Assembly: GCF_050409585.1 (NCBI RefSeq)
Contig: NZ_JBNUPE010000005.1
Coordinates: 87,206-151,205 of the forward strand
Length of the DNA stretch: 64,000 bases
Direction of reading: 5' to 3'
Source of the DNA: Facklamia sp050409585
GTDB lineage: Bacteria; Bacillota; Bacilli; Lactobacillales; Aerococcaceae
In this document: one piece after another, positions 17,001 through 24,679 of the stretch
Position numbering within the stretch: position 1 is the stretch's first letter
Layout: each line of letters opens with the position of its first letter
Position numbers and translations under genes: made by a program
Notes under the pieces: model-generated
The model's database searches: none
What the model saw: only the letters and a program-made list of their open reading frames with translations
What the model was told of the DNA's origin: nothing

Positions 17001-19021
17001 TTAAAGTTGCTCGTTTATACCAAGATCAATATCGATTCTTACAAGATCCTTGGGGAACTGGCTGGGATTTCACCGATACATTTGGTGAGAAAGTAGATGA
17101 AGGTGAATATTATTATGTAATCGAAGCACAAATTGATGCGCCAGATGCTGAAAGACAGCGTTATGAGTATAAGTTTGTACTAGATAATAGTGATGCTATG
17201 TTAGAAGCCAAACGTGAACAAAACAAAGTAACTTTATCAGTAGAAGATAACTTATCTGGCATTTTTGCAGTAGAGGTTTATAGTGGCGATCAATTTGTAT
17301 CTTGGCAAGAAGTTAATAAGAATGATAATCCACAATTACTAAAAGAAACATTTACAATTAATCTAGAAGAAGGTTTTGAAGATAAAGACTTAGATATTTG
17401 GGTATATGACAACGCTCGAAATATTAAACAATATCGCTTATTAGCCGATGGTACTTTAGAAGAAGTCGAAAGAGGATCTGATATTAAACCAGGAGAAGAA
17501 CCAGAAGCAGAGGTAACTGAAGAGAACAAAGCTTATGGTGAGGCTCCGAGCAATCCAGAAGAATATATTGCAGAAAAAGGCTTAGATACAACCGACTTAC
17601 CATCAATTGTTACTAATAGCCCTTGGTACTTCCAGCCATATGGTGAGTATCAAGAATTCATTGACCTTTCAGGTGAAATCTCAAATTATAATGAGCTTCA
17701 TTATTTAGAGTATCGAGTGAGTGACGAAGACGGAAATATCATTATAGAAAATCACCCAGTCGCTTTTGAAGAAATAGAGGGTATGATCTACTTTAAGGAA
17801 GATATATCTACTGAGAAGTTAACCGAAAATAAAGTTTACAGTATTGAAATGATTGCTTATGTTAAGAGTCCTAACGATAAATTAGTTAAGCAGCAAGTGG
17901 CTCAAAGAATAAGACGAGATATTGAAGCGCCAAAACTTAAAGTTAACCAAGTCTTTGGTCCAGATAAGGATTTATTATACTTCGAGATCGACTTCAGTGA
18001 TAACATGAACTATGTTGAATTATGGGCGGATAATGACATGATCGGTCGCGTAGATAAGACATTCGATTCACTATTAAATCCTATCCCAGTCGAAGGAAAA
18101 GTTTTATATACTATTCCTAAATCTAAGTTAGGAAAAGAGCTAACCTTTACTGTTTATGATGACTTTGGTAATGAAAGTGAAGCAACATCTATCCCAGTTC
18201 AATTAAGAGATTTAAAAGCTATTCCATTTAAAGTTGTGAAACGTTTTAATGCAGATTTAGCTGTGGGTGAAATGAACGTTGTCCAAGAAGGTCAAGAAGG
18301 AAAAGCTAATATCGATGAAGATGGTGAATTAGTTATTCTTATAGACGCGACTGATAAAGTTGTGGAATATGGTCCAGTAGAAATTGATTTTGAAACGGAT
18401 AAAAAATCAGACTCTTATTTATTAGAAGGAATCGAATTAACTATTCAAGAAGGAGTTAAAGGGTTGTTGAATCCGTTAACCGGAGAAGTTATTCGTCCGG
18501 CTCAAACAGAGATCATTCTAATGGGTACTAAGGTAAATGATGAGCATTTAAGTCCGGAAGAACCATCCAGTCCAACTGATCCAACAAAACCAGAACAAGC
18601 AAAAGAAGACGAATTATCAGAAGAAATTAAAAACTTCAATGCTTACTTTGAAATGTTTAAATATAAGTTAAAGAATATCGAAGATTATCGTAAGCCTAAA
18701 GATTTTGATCTTAAGAAAGCTCAAGCTTTAGTGAATGAAATTGAGGCAAGTAACTTAAACGATTTAACAAAAGCTCAATTATTAGAATTGCAAAATCTTG
18801 TAATGGGATATTCTAAAGACTTGAAGCCTAAGGCTGGTTCAAGACCACAGCAAGGTGAAAGTTTTGATAAGAATCAAGGTGTAGGATCTGATGCTGAGGG
18901 CGCTAGCGTCTTACCAGCTACTGGAGAAACGAGTCAGCATGCTTATCCTATCGTAGCAACAATACTTTCCTTCTTAGGTTTAGGCAGCCTTGCGTATTCA
19001 AAGAAAAAATTAAAAGATTAA
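14051..19021 (+). CDS. Cell-wall anchored subtilisin-like serine protease (PrtP/C5a-peptidase type)
   Basis: 1656 residues. A signal peptide ends near VNA (about 26) and is followed by a Glu/Thr/Ser-rich repeat region (about 80-145) and a propeptide-like domain (about 150-240). The S8 catalytic domain has Asp277 (VIDTGFD), His339 (HGNHVAG), oxyanion Asn440 (AAGND) and Ser672 (GTSMATPH). A protease-associated insert lies between Asn440 and Ser672. Fn3-like and other beta domains follow, then a helical stretch, LPATG at 1621-1625, a hydrophobic helix and a basic tail, the signals for sortase. A TTG at 14036 lies in the SD; ATG 14051 is the start, eight bases after AGGAGG. Family members cleave host or milk proteins; the substrate here is unknown. 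The catalytic residues are all intact. No sortase is in the window. Confidence 0.93.
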   Translation: MNNRLKVLSSCGLALMMMAQANQVNAEEQEVKVDQVQLQENSHQQTTRESDQKVTTNSVEEKQQAKEFSNEKLKAIPKKEIIETSEIVETSTSIEKTETIENTEIVETSETVETSEAVETTVLEETAEPTKTTEAKDDEAVAEDKVKIIVRTNNLAAIDRADYRDETLYQLAIKESEEEVKKTIKEITDLLAGQGLTLEGEQEYSASFTGFSAVANQATIDQLKSMTQVLSVNVSQSYTRPVAEANMINSGPLIGMDLLADYQTEYKGENIVVSVIDTGFDPYHRDFILADDIEKRYDETEMNEMIQKLGLPGKWYSNKIAYGYNYADNVDTLQSKDEHGNHVAGTIGANGDPEEGGIRGIAPHVQLLLMKAFSEDQVNATVYEDIWMKAFDDSVKLGADIINMSLGMSSGFNIMGDTPMAKAVQNARDKGILPMIAAGNDRNATWGTDYTQLGKNPDNSTMGYPASVDPSMSIASFDNLKEMKRYVQVKAGEEVKYFPGSFTYPEGFSEELPLVEFGKGNVEDYELYKDTNNAEVDFTGKIVLVQRGDASFNEKYQLARERNAAGLIIYDNLESPYTMEMTGLENLDIPIMFVTKESGQKLKEIASSNQDALFKISKELQAFDAFTAGNLSEFSSWGPSTDLLLKPDIAGPGGFIYSLMSDDRYQNMSGTSMATPHLSGMAALVMQRLYDEGILVRNGKEKDPLQDDLAMLILMNTAVPKLNTLEEGASYYTPIQQGAGLANIKKALDNLVTVVATNETDTKEDGKLEIKEVQDQFVANLKLKNYGKDDQTYTVSYVLLKDKINEEGRYTETTETIKEESLGEITVKAGQTATMEQIISTMGIDQNQYVQGYFFFKPVDSKATELSLPFFGFKGEWDKLPIIDEMIDFADAKDVNFLPIEYEDGGVDKTAFVRKRLEQGWDYFNAWRVEDDKVIFVNSNEKDGFENKVTPKLAFLRDAVDVTFHVENAAGEKIRDLSIINRMFKVARLYQDQYRFLQDPWGTGWDFTDTFGEKVDEGEYYYVIEAQIDAPDAERQRYEYKFVLDNSDAMLEAKREQNKVTLSVEDNLSGIFAVEVYSGDQFVSWQEVNKNDNPQLLKETFTINLEEGFEDKDLDIWVYDNARNIKQYRLLADGTLEEVERGSDIKPGEEPEAEVTEENKAYGEAPSNPEEYIAEKGLDTTDLPSIVTNSPWYFQPYGEYQEFIDLSGEISNYNELHYLEYRVSDEDGNIIIENHPVAFEEIEGMIYFKEDISTEKLTENKVYSIEMIAYVKSPNDKLVKQQVAQRIRRDIEAPKLKVNQVFGPDKDLLYFEIDFSDNMNYVELWADNDMIGRVDKTFDSLLNPIPVEGKVLYTIPKSKLGKELTFTVYDDFGNESEATSIPVQLRDLKAIPFKVVKRFNADLAVGEMNVVQEGQEGKANIDEDGELVILIDATDKVVEYGPVEIDFETDKKSDSYLLEGIELTIQEGVKGLLNPLTGEVIRPAQTEIILMGTKVNDEHLSPEEPSSPTDPTKPEQAKEDELSEEIKNFNAYFEMFKYKLKNIEDYRKPKDFDLKKAQALVNEIEASNLNDLTKAQLLELQNLVMGYSKDLKPKAGSRPQQGESFDKNQGVGSDAEGASVLPATGETSQHAYPIVATILSFLGLGSLAYSKKKLKD

Positions 19022-19038
19022 TAACACATTACTTTTTT

Positions 19039-19074
19039 CTCTCTCATTCAAATTGAATGAGAGAGTTTTTTTGT
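19039..19074 (+). terminator. Rho-independent terminator after the protease gene
   Basis: A perfect 13-bp stem pairs CTCTCTCATTCAA (19039-19051) with TTGAATGAGAGAG (19053-19065), followed by seven T. A strong terminator. Confidence 0.92.
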
Positions 19075-19098
19075 TAGGCAACCATTAGCCTTTATAAT
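19071..19098 (+). promoter_or_regulatory. Probable promoter of truA-GNAT-pap
   Basis: TTGTTA (19071-19076) and TATAAT (19093-19098) are separated by 16 bases. The -10 is a perfect consensus. The -35 overlaps the tail of the preceding terminator. Confidence 0.55.
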
Positions 19099-19145
19099 GA
19101 AGAAAAGAATGTCTATAATTAAATGAGATGGAAAGGAGTGGGAGT

Positions 19146-19916
19146 TTGTCACGTTATGTAGCTAAAGTTCAATATGATGGAAGTCACTATCACGGTTATC
19201 AAATTCAAAAAAATGGTATATCTATTCAAGAGAAAATTGAAAATGCCTTGCTTCTTATTGCTAAAAAAAGCCCAGAAAACCCTATTAAAATTATAGGTTC
19301 CGGTCGAACAGATGCAGGGGTTCATGCCATGGGGCAAGTGATCCATTTTGATTTTCCTGCTTCGATTCCGGCTATCAATCTTTTGCGTGCTTTGAATTCT
19401 ATTCTTGAAAAAGACATTCGTATTATTCAATGTAACCAGACGAAGATAGATTTTCATGCCCGCTACCATGCTATTGGAAAGTCCTATCGCTATCGCGTGG
19501 ATACTCAAGCTTTCCCAGATCCTTTTAAACGAAATTTTACCACTCACCATGGTTATCCTTTTGAAATTGAGCGCATTCAAGAAGGTTTAGCTTATCTACA
19601 AGGAGAACACGATTTCACAAGTTTTTGCTCTACTAAAACAGATAAAGAGAATAAAGTGAGAAACTTATATGAAGTAAAGGCTAATCTAGACGTTCCTAAT
19701 CAAGAGTTAGTTTTTGATTTTAAAGGGAACGGATTTTTATACAATATGATCCGTATTATTGTGGGAACTTCCCTTCAAATAGGTGACGGCCTTAAAGAAC
19801 CTATCGAGATGCAACGACTTCTAGATATAAAAGATCGCAACCAGGCAGGTCCTACAGCGCCTCCACAAGGTTTATATTTAATGCATGTAGAATATGAGGA
19901 GGATCCTTTTGAGTAA
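19146..19916 (+). CDS. truA: tRNA pseudouridine(38-40) synthase TruA
   Basis: 256 residues from a TTG start. The catalytic Asp lies in GSGRTDAGVHAMGQV. QYDGSHYHGYQIQ at the N-terminus and FKGNGFLYNMIRIIVGT near the C-terminus are typical. Modifies the anticodon stem-loop of many tRNAs. An ATG at 19128 is part of the ribosome binding site (GGAAAGGAG), so the TTG seven bases after GGAG is preferred; the ATG start would add six atypical residues. The end overlaps the GNAT gene by 8 bases. Confidence 0.94.
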   Translation: MSRYVAKVQYDGSHYHGYQIQKNGISIQEKIENALLLIAKKSPENPIKIIGSGRTDAGVHAMGQVIHFDFPASIPAINLLRALNSILEKDIRIIQCNQTKIDFHARYHAIGKSYRYRVDTQAFPDPFKRNFTTHHGYPFEIERIQEGLAYLQGEHDFTSFCSTKTDKENKVRNLYEVKANLDVPNQELVFDFKGNGFLYNMIRIIVGTSLQIGDGLKEPIEMQRLLDIKDRNQAGPTAPPQGLYLMHVEYEEDPFE

Positions 19917-20442
19917 GATAAAAAAAACAAGTGACTGGCAGGTTCGTCGAGTAGAATTAAAAGATATCGATAAGTTGCAAGCCATTTATGATCAAGCACG
20001 TCGATTTCAATTGGCTACTGGTAATCTCAATCAATGGATTGATGGCTATCCTGGCAGAGAGGTCATTCTAAATGATTATCGTTCAGCACATTCTTATATA
20101 GTAGAAGATAGGCTCGATCATGAAATATTAGCAGTGATGGCTTTGCTAGCAGGGGAAGACCCTACTTATAAAAACATTCAGGGACAGTGGCTGAATGATG
20201 AAGAGTATGTGACTATTCATCGACTAGCATCTTTACCATCAGCAAAAGGTAGTGGGCAAGCATTATTAGACTGGACCTTGGAACATTATTCGAATATCAG
20301 AATTGACACACATGAGGAAAATCAACCAATGAAACATATTTTAGCAAAGCTAGGATTTCAGTTTTGTGGCATTATTTTTTTAGAAAATGGCGATCCTAGA
20401 GATGCTTACCAATATTACAGAAAGAAGGAGAATCCATGTTAA
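19909..20442 (+). CDS. GNAT-family N-acetyltransferase
   Basis: 177 residues from TTG 19909. An upstream ATG at 19894 is within the SD (GAGGAGG) and is rejected. WQVRRVELKDIDKLQAIYDQAR opens a GNAT fold. IHRLASLPSAKGSGQALLDW fits the acetyl-CoA loop, and HILAKLGFQFCGII is the usual last strand. Substrate unknown. Sandwiched between truA (8-base overlap) and pap (7-base overlap), so co-translated with both. Confidence 0.8.
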   Translation: MSKIKKTSDWQVRRVELKDIDKLQAIYDQARRFQLATGNLNQWIDGYPGREVILNDYRSAHSYIVEDRLDHEILAVMALLAGEDPTYKNIQGQWLNDEEYVTIHRLASLPSAKGSGQALLDWTLEHYSNIRIDTHEENQPMKHILAKLGFQFCGIIFLENGDPRDAYQYYRKKENPC

Positions 20443-21902
20443 AAGACTTTGATTTTGAAAAAATTGACCAACGCTTTGATAACTATAAAAGATCAGAGTT
20501 GGGTGAAAGGCTCGATCAATTACAACGAACAGTTAAAGGACTTGAAATTCCAGTTTTAATTTTAATTGATGGCTGGGAATCGGCAGGTAAAGGCTATGTG
20601 ATCAACGATTTAACGCGTGAACTCGATCCACGTTATGTGAGAGTAGAAGTCTTTGACAAGGCCAATCAAATGGAAAAAGCGCATCCTTCTGTTTGGCGTT
20701 TTTGGCAAAAAATTCCCTCTAATCAAGAAATAGTTATCTATGATCGTTCCTTTTACTATCAAGTCTTTAATCATGATCAAAAAAATGATGAAAAACTAGA
20801 GCAGCGTGTTCGTGAATTAACAGAACTAGATAGTACTTTGATAAATAACGGTATGATTGTTATTAAGTTTTTCATAAATATAACGGAAAAAACACAAAAA
20901 AAACGCATCAAGAAACTTGAAGAGACAGTTGAAGGAAAGCATTTGTTATCTGAGGTAGACTATGAACAAAATAAAAACTACCAAGACCACCGAGAATGGT
21001 TTGAAAAGATTCTTACCCAAACTAATAATAAACGATCACCTTGGCATATCGTTGCAGCTGAGGACAAAAAATATGCTTCTAAAATGGTCTTAGGGACGGT
21101 AATTGATGAAATTCATCGTGGTATAGAACGGATCGTTCAGTGCCGGACTAGGGATGAAGCGATTAAAAGAGATCGTGATCAGGTTTACGATGTTCTTGAC
21201 CAATTTGACTTAAGTAAGAGTCTTTCAAAAGATGATTACCACAAGGAGTTAGCTGACTTACAAGAGCAAGCGGCTAAATTGGTTTACCAATGCTATGATC
21301 AGAAAATCCCCATTGTTTTAGCCTTTGAAGGAATGGATGCAGCTGGTAAAGGTGGGGCAATTAAGCGGTTGACCCGGCACATTGATCCTCGTTCTTATAA
21401 AATATTTGGAATTAACGCACCAGACCCTATAGAAGAAAAATTTCATTATTTATGGCGTTTTCAAAAAGAAATGCCCGAAGATGGTCAGATGGTTATTTTT
21501 GATCGTTCTTGGTATGGGCGGGTCTTAGTTGAGAGGGTAGAAAATTTCACCCCTGAAAGAGATTGGGAACGCGCTTATGAAGAAATTAATCAAATGGAAA
21601 GAACCTTGGCCGACCACGGCACGGCTGTCATGAAGTTTTTCTTATATATTGATAGTCAAGAGCAATATGAAAGATTTGAAGATCGGGTAGAAGATCCAGC
21701 CAAAAACTATAAAATAACAGCTGAAGATTGGCGCAATCGTGAGAAAATGCCACAATATTTAGAGGCTATGAATGAAATGTTGATTCGCACAGATACCGAA
21801 TATGCTCCTTGGTATATCGTAGCCAGCAATGATAAACGCTATGCCCGTATTCAAGTCTTGAAATACTTCATTGAGCACTTAGAAAAAATAATAGCTAAAT
21901 AA
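20436..21902 (+). CDS. pap: Polyphosphate:AMP phosphotransferase (two fused PPK2 domains)
   Basis: 488 residues with two PPK2-type kinase domains. Domain 1 has Walker A DGWESAGKG (about 44-52) and YDRSFYYQ. Domain 2 has EGMDAAGKGG and FDRSWYGRVLVERVE. The fused two-domain layout is that of class II PPK2 enzymes, which phosphorylate AMP to ADP with polyphosphate; the C-terminal domain is the more canonical here. With ppk1 (35802-38081) and ppx (38105-39658) the window holds polyphosphate synthesis, use and hydrolysis. The start ATG overlaps the GNAT stop. Confidence 0.9.
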   Translation: MLKDFDFEKIDQRFDNYKRSELGERLDQLQRTVKGLEIPVLILIDGWESAGKGYVINDLTRELDPRYVRVEVFDKANQMEKAHPSVWRFWQKIPSNQEIVIYDRSFYYQVFNHDQKNDEKLEQRVRELTELDSTLINNGMIVIKFFINITEKTQKKRIKKLEETVEGKHLLSEVDYEQNKNYQDHREWFEKILTQTNNKRSPWHIVAAEDKKYASKMVLGTVIDEIHRGIERIVQCRTRDEAIKRDRDQVYDVLDQFDLSKSLSKDDYHKELADLQEQAAKLVYQCYDQKIPIVLAFEGMDAAGKGGAIKRLTRHIDPRSYKIFGINAPDPIEEKFHYLWRFQKEMPEDGQMVIFDRSWYGRVLVERVENFTPERDWERAYEEINQMERTLADHGTAVMKFFLYIDSQEQYERFEDRVEDPAKNYKITAEDWRNREKMPQYLEAMNEMLIRTDTEYAPWYIVASNDKRYARIQVLKYFIEHLEKIIAK

Positions 21903-21988
21903 AAGCAACTCTGAATGATACCTACCCTTTGACTGTTTATCCAGCAAAAGTGGTAGGTATCATCTATGAGTTGCTTTCGTTTTATTTT
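21902..21988. terminator. Bidirectional terminator between pap and the U32 gene
   Basis: AAAGCAACTC (21902-21911) pairs with GAGTTGCTTT (21968-21977). GATACCTACC (21917-21926) pairs with GGTAGGTATC (21952-21961). T-rich tails follow on both strands. It lies between two convergent genes. Confidence 0.8.
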
Positions 21989-23226
21989 AAGTGTTTACGA
22001 AGCATATCGTGCTTAGCAACAGGTTGACTGACTTTCATAGTAACAATTTGCATAGCGTGAGGAGCCACTTCGATTTCAGCTCCTGTGTCATCCCACATTT
22101 GATCTAATGTTTCTTGATGACGGCGCATGCCAGGACCATAAAATTCAATGGTTTCACCAACTTTAAAGTTATTGCGTTGTTGAATAGTAGCGATGGTTGT
22201 ATCAGGGTCATAATCTAAAACTTCCCCTATAAAGGAATACTCTGGTCGACGTCGACGCTTGCCAAACAATTGCTCTTTTTCACTTGGTGCGTCGTAATAA
22301 AAGCCAGTTGAAAGCTCGCGTTGAGCAATTTTCCATAATTCATCAGACCATTCTTTTTTTACTTCATAATTTTTAGGATCAGCAAAGAAGCTATCAATAG
22401 CCTTACGATAAACGTTAACAACGGTTGAGATATAATGGATGGATTTCATACGGCCTTCAATTTTCAGCGAATCAATCCCTGCCTCAATGATTTCAGGGAT
22501 ATGGTCTAACATCCCCATATCAACAGCTGACATCGAGAAAGGTTCTTTAATACCCGGTTCACCTGCCCCCACCATTACTTTTTGGTCCAACTCAGGCAGT
22601 TCGAATAAGCCATAGTGCCAACGACAAGATTGACAACAGCCGCCTCGATTAGCGTCACGATTAGCCATATGGTTGGAGAGAGTACAACGACCGGAATAAG
22701 ATATACACATAGCACCATGAATAAAAGCTTCGATTTCTACATCCGTATTAGCACGGATTTCTTTAATTTCTGCCATAGAGACCTCACGTCCTAAAACGCA
22801 ACGTGTCAGTCCGGCTTCCTGCCAAAAGTTCAAGGTTTCATAATTGACAGCTGATTGCTGGGTGGAAAGGTGAATGTCTAGTCCCGGAGCTTCACTGGCA
22901 CATATTTGCATAAGAGTCGGATCAGACACAATGACCGCATCAATGCCAATATCCCTTACTTGCCGGAAAAAATCACCAGCACCTATCTCATCATTTTCAT
23001 GAGTAACCATATTAGCAGCGACATATACCTTCGCATCTCTTGCATGGGCAAAAGCGACTCCCTCAGCCATATCCTCAAAAGAAAAATTACCGGCTCTTTT
23101 ACGAAGTCCGTAATCATTACCGCCAATATATACTGCATCTGCTCCATAGTGAATCGCAGTTTTTAGTTTTTCGAGCGTTCCTGCGGGTGCTAATAATTCT
23201 GGTTTTTTAAAAGTTAAGTTTTCCAT
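21982..23226 (-). CDS. U32-family protein, probable tRNA uridine-34 hydroxylation protein (TrhP/YrrO type)
   Basis: 414 residues. PELLAPAGTLEKLKTAIHYGADAVYIGG opens the U32 TIM-barrel. The cysteine cluster CISYSGRC...GGCCQSC (around 170-200) is the conserved metal/iron-sulfur site. HGAMCISYSGRC is the family signature. Family members in B. subtilis (YrrN/YrrO) and E. coli make 5-hydroxyuridine in tRNA anticodons using prephenate. Older annotations call them peptidases or collagenases. It follows the shorter paralogue with a 9-base gap. SD AGGAGGC precedes the ATG. Confidence 0.85.
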   Translation of the reverse strand: MENLTFKKPELLAPAGTLEKLKTAIHYGADAVYIGGNDYGLRKRAGNFSFEDMAEGVAFAHARDAKVYVAANMVTHENDEIGAGDFFRQVRDIGIDAVIVSDPTLMQICASEAPGLDIHLSTQQSAVNYETLNFWQEAGLTRCVLGREVSMAEIKEIRANTDVEIEAFIHGAMCISYSGRCTLSNHMANRDANRGGCCQSCRWHYGLFELPELDQKVMVGAGEPGIKEPFSMSAVDMGMLDHIPEIIEAGIDSLKIEGRMKSIHYISTVVNVYRKAIDSFFADPKNYEVKKEWSDELWKIAQRELSTGFYYDAPSEKEQLFGKRRRRPEYSFIGEVLDYDPDTTIATIQQRNNFKVGETIEFYGPGMRRHQETLDQMWDDTGAEIEVAPHAMQIVTMKVSQPVAKHDMLRKHLK

Positions 23227-23235
23227 AAGCGCCTC

Positions 23236-24156
23236 CTATTGTACCTGGTCTGCTTCATATAAGAAGAAACCTGTACCCAATTCCCGATTTTTAGTGTGAT
23301 ATTGTTCAACCGCTACACGATGTAGTTTTAGTCCTTCTAAAGTCACTTGGTCTTGTTCAATTAATTCCTTCACACGTATAAAATGTCTTGCGACTTGTTT
23401 GAACGCTTCTTCGGGTGTAAATAATCCATCTAAATACCAATGCGTTTGTTGAACATTTGCTAAATCGGGTAAATATTCAATTAAATTTAAATCTTTATTG
23501 GCAAAGATATGTGTACCGTGTTGATCGGTGTAGATCGAATAATGGCTATCCTTTTTATTAGGCTCAGACAAGAAAAGATCACGATCGGTTAACTCCTCAA
23601 CATCCTTATGAATATAGTTAAAGTAATTATTCAATAAGCGTCTTCGACTTTGATGAATACAAGTAGAGCCATAGACTTGATAAACAAGAGGAATTTGACT
23701 TTCAGCTAACATATCCTTTAATTCAACAAATGGCACTTCACTTGCGACAAAGGCTCTCTTTGCGCCATATTTGGCCCAAAAATTTACTTGACCGGATGAG
23801 GTCATTAAAACAGAAGCATTATAAATATATGGTAAGTAGAGGTCTTCATCTTTAAGAATTTGAATTAAGCCAGTATCGCCAACCATAATTTGGTCTGCAC
23901 CGATTTCTTTGATCTTCTTTAGAAAAGATCGTGCTTGCTTAATTTGTTCATTATGCAAAATAGCATTCATGGCAATGATGACTTCTTTTTTGTATTGGTG
24001 GGCGTAATCGATAACCTCTTTCATTTCGTCAAAGGAGAAATAAGCCGGCAAGCGCAAACCAAATACTTCCTCACCAATAACAACTTGATCGATCCCAAGA
24101 TCGATTAGTTTTTTGGCTTGTCCTATCGATTCAGCTGTTGCAATCAACTTGATCAT
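23236..24156 (-). CDS. U32-family protein, shorter partner (TrhP/YrrN type)
   Basis: 306 residues. The N-terminal barrel repeat is recognisable (IDLGIDQVVIGEEVFGLRLP). YQVYGSTCIHQSRRRLLNNY has a single conserved Cys in place of the cluster of the long paralogue. This matches the short partner in the two-gene arrangement known from B. subtilis. It is the first gene of the pair. The methyltransferase gene trmR that heads the B. subtilis operon is not present. ATG at 24156 follows AGAAAGAAGGG. Confidence 0.82.
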   Translation of the reverse strand: MIKLIATAESIGQAKKLIDLGIDQVVIGEEVFGLRLPAYFSFDEMKEVIDYAHQYKKEVIIAMNAILHNEQIKQARSFLKKIKEIGADQIMVGDTGLIQILKDEDLYLPYIYNASVLMTSSGQVNFWAKYGAKRAFVASEVPFVELKDMLAESQIPLVYQVYGSTCIHQSRRRLLNNYFNYIHKDVEELTDRDLFLSEPNKKDSHYSIYTDQHGTHIFANKDLNLIEYLPDLANVQQTHWYLDGLFTPEEAFKQVARHFIRVKELIEQDQVTLEGLKLHRVAVEQYHTKNRELGTGFFLYEADQVQ

Positions 24157-24268
24157 TAGAACCCTTCTTTCTAATCGTTATTTTATTCATCTATCAATTA
24201 TATACGAGTAAACAGAGATAATAAACAGCATTTTAATACATAGTAACTTTTTCACAAACTAAATAATA

Positions 24269-24299
24269 TTGGAAACGGAATCAAAATTCATGTTATAAT
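24269..24299 (+). promoter_or_regulatory. Promoter of the V-ATPase operon
   Basis: TGTTATAAT (24291-24299) is an extended -10 with perfect TATAAT. TTGGAA (24269-24274) is a partial -35 with a 19-base spacer. It is 60 bases before ntpF, the first gene of the operon. Confidence 0.65.
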
Positions 24300-24358
24300 A
24301 TCAGTGTCGCTAATTATTTATTTCCTATTTGAAATAGGAAAAGAAGGGTGGTGAACGA

Positions 24359-24679
24359 ATGGCAAATTTAATTGAGACAGTTAACGAATTAGAGGCATTA
24401 AGTGCTGAAAAAGTTGCTGATTATCAAAAAAAATTGCAAGAAATGCAAGAAAACTTTGAAGATCAAAAACTCACATTTAAAAGGCAGGTTGATTCGGAAT
24501 TCGCTCAATTTAAACAAACGACTAAAGAAAAATATAATCATCAATTTCTTGAGGTTGAAAATGACTTAAGAAATGAAAATCAATTGTCGGTTGTTCAAAT
24601 TGAATCCGATATTGCTAACCGCCGTGAGGATTTGACGCAAAAAATTGCTGAAAAGGTGGTGAAAGAAATATGGCAATAG
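24359..24679 (+). CDS. ntpF: V-type ATPase subunit G-like (NtpF)
   Basis: 106 residues, almost wholly a charged coiled coil (Glu/Lys/Gln heptads). As in Enterococcus hirae ntp, this small helical protein heads the operon; it forms the peripheral stalk with NtpE. GGGTGG precedes the ATG. The end overlaps ntpI by 10 bases. The sequence itself is low in specific motifs, so the call rests on operon position plus coiled coil. Confidence 0.85.
   Translation: MANLIETVNELEALSAEKVADYQKKLQEMQENFEDQKLTFKRQVDSEFAQFKQTTKEKYNHQFLEVENDLRNENQLSVVQIESDIANRREDLTQKIAEKVVKEIWQ

Noticed and set aside
19149..19580. 143-codon open frame on - opposite truA
   Set aside because: It overlaps the well-supported truA fully, has no SD and no recognisable motif.
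21982..23226. Annotation of the U32 genes as collagenases or peptidases
   Set aside because: This older name lacks support; the cysteine cluster and the two-gene arrangement fit the tRNA hydroxylation proteins.
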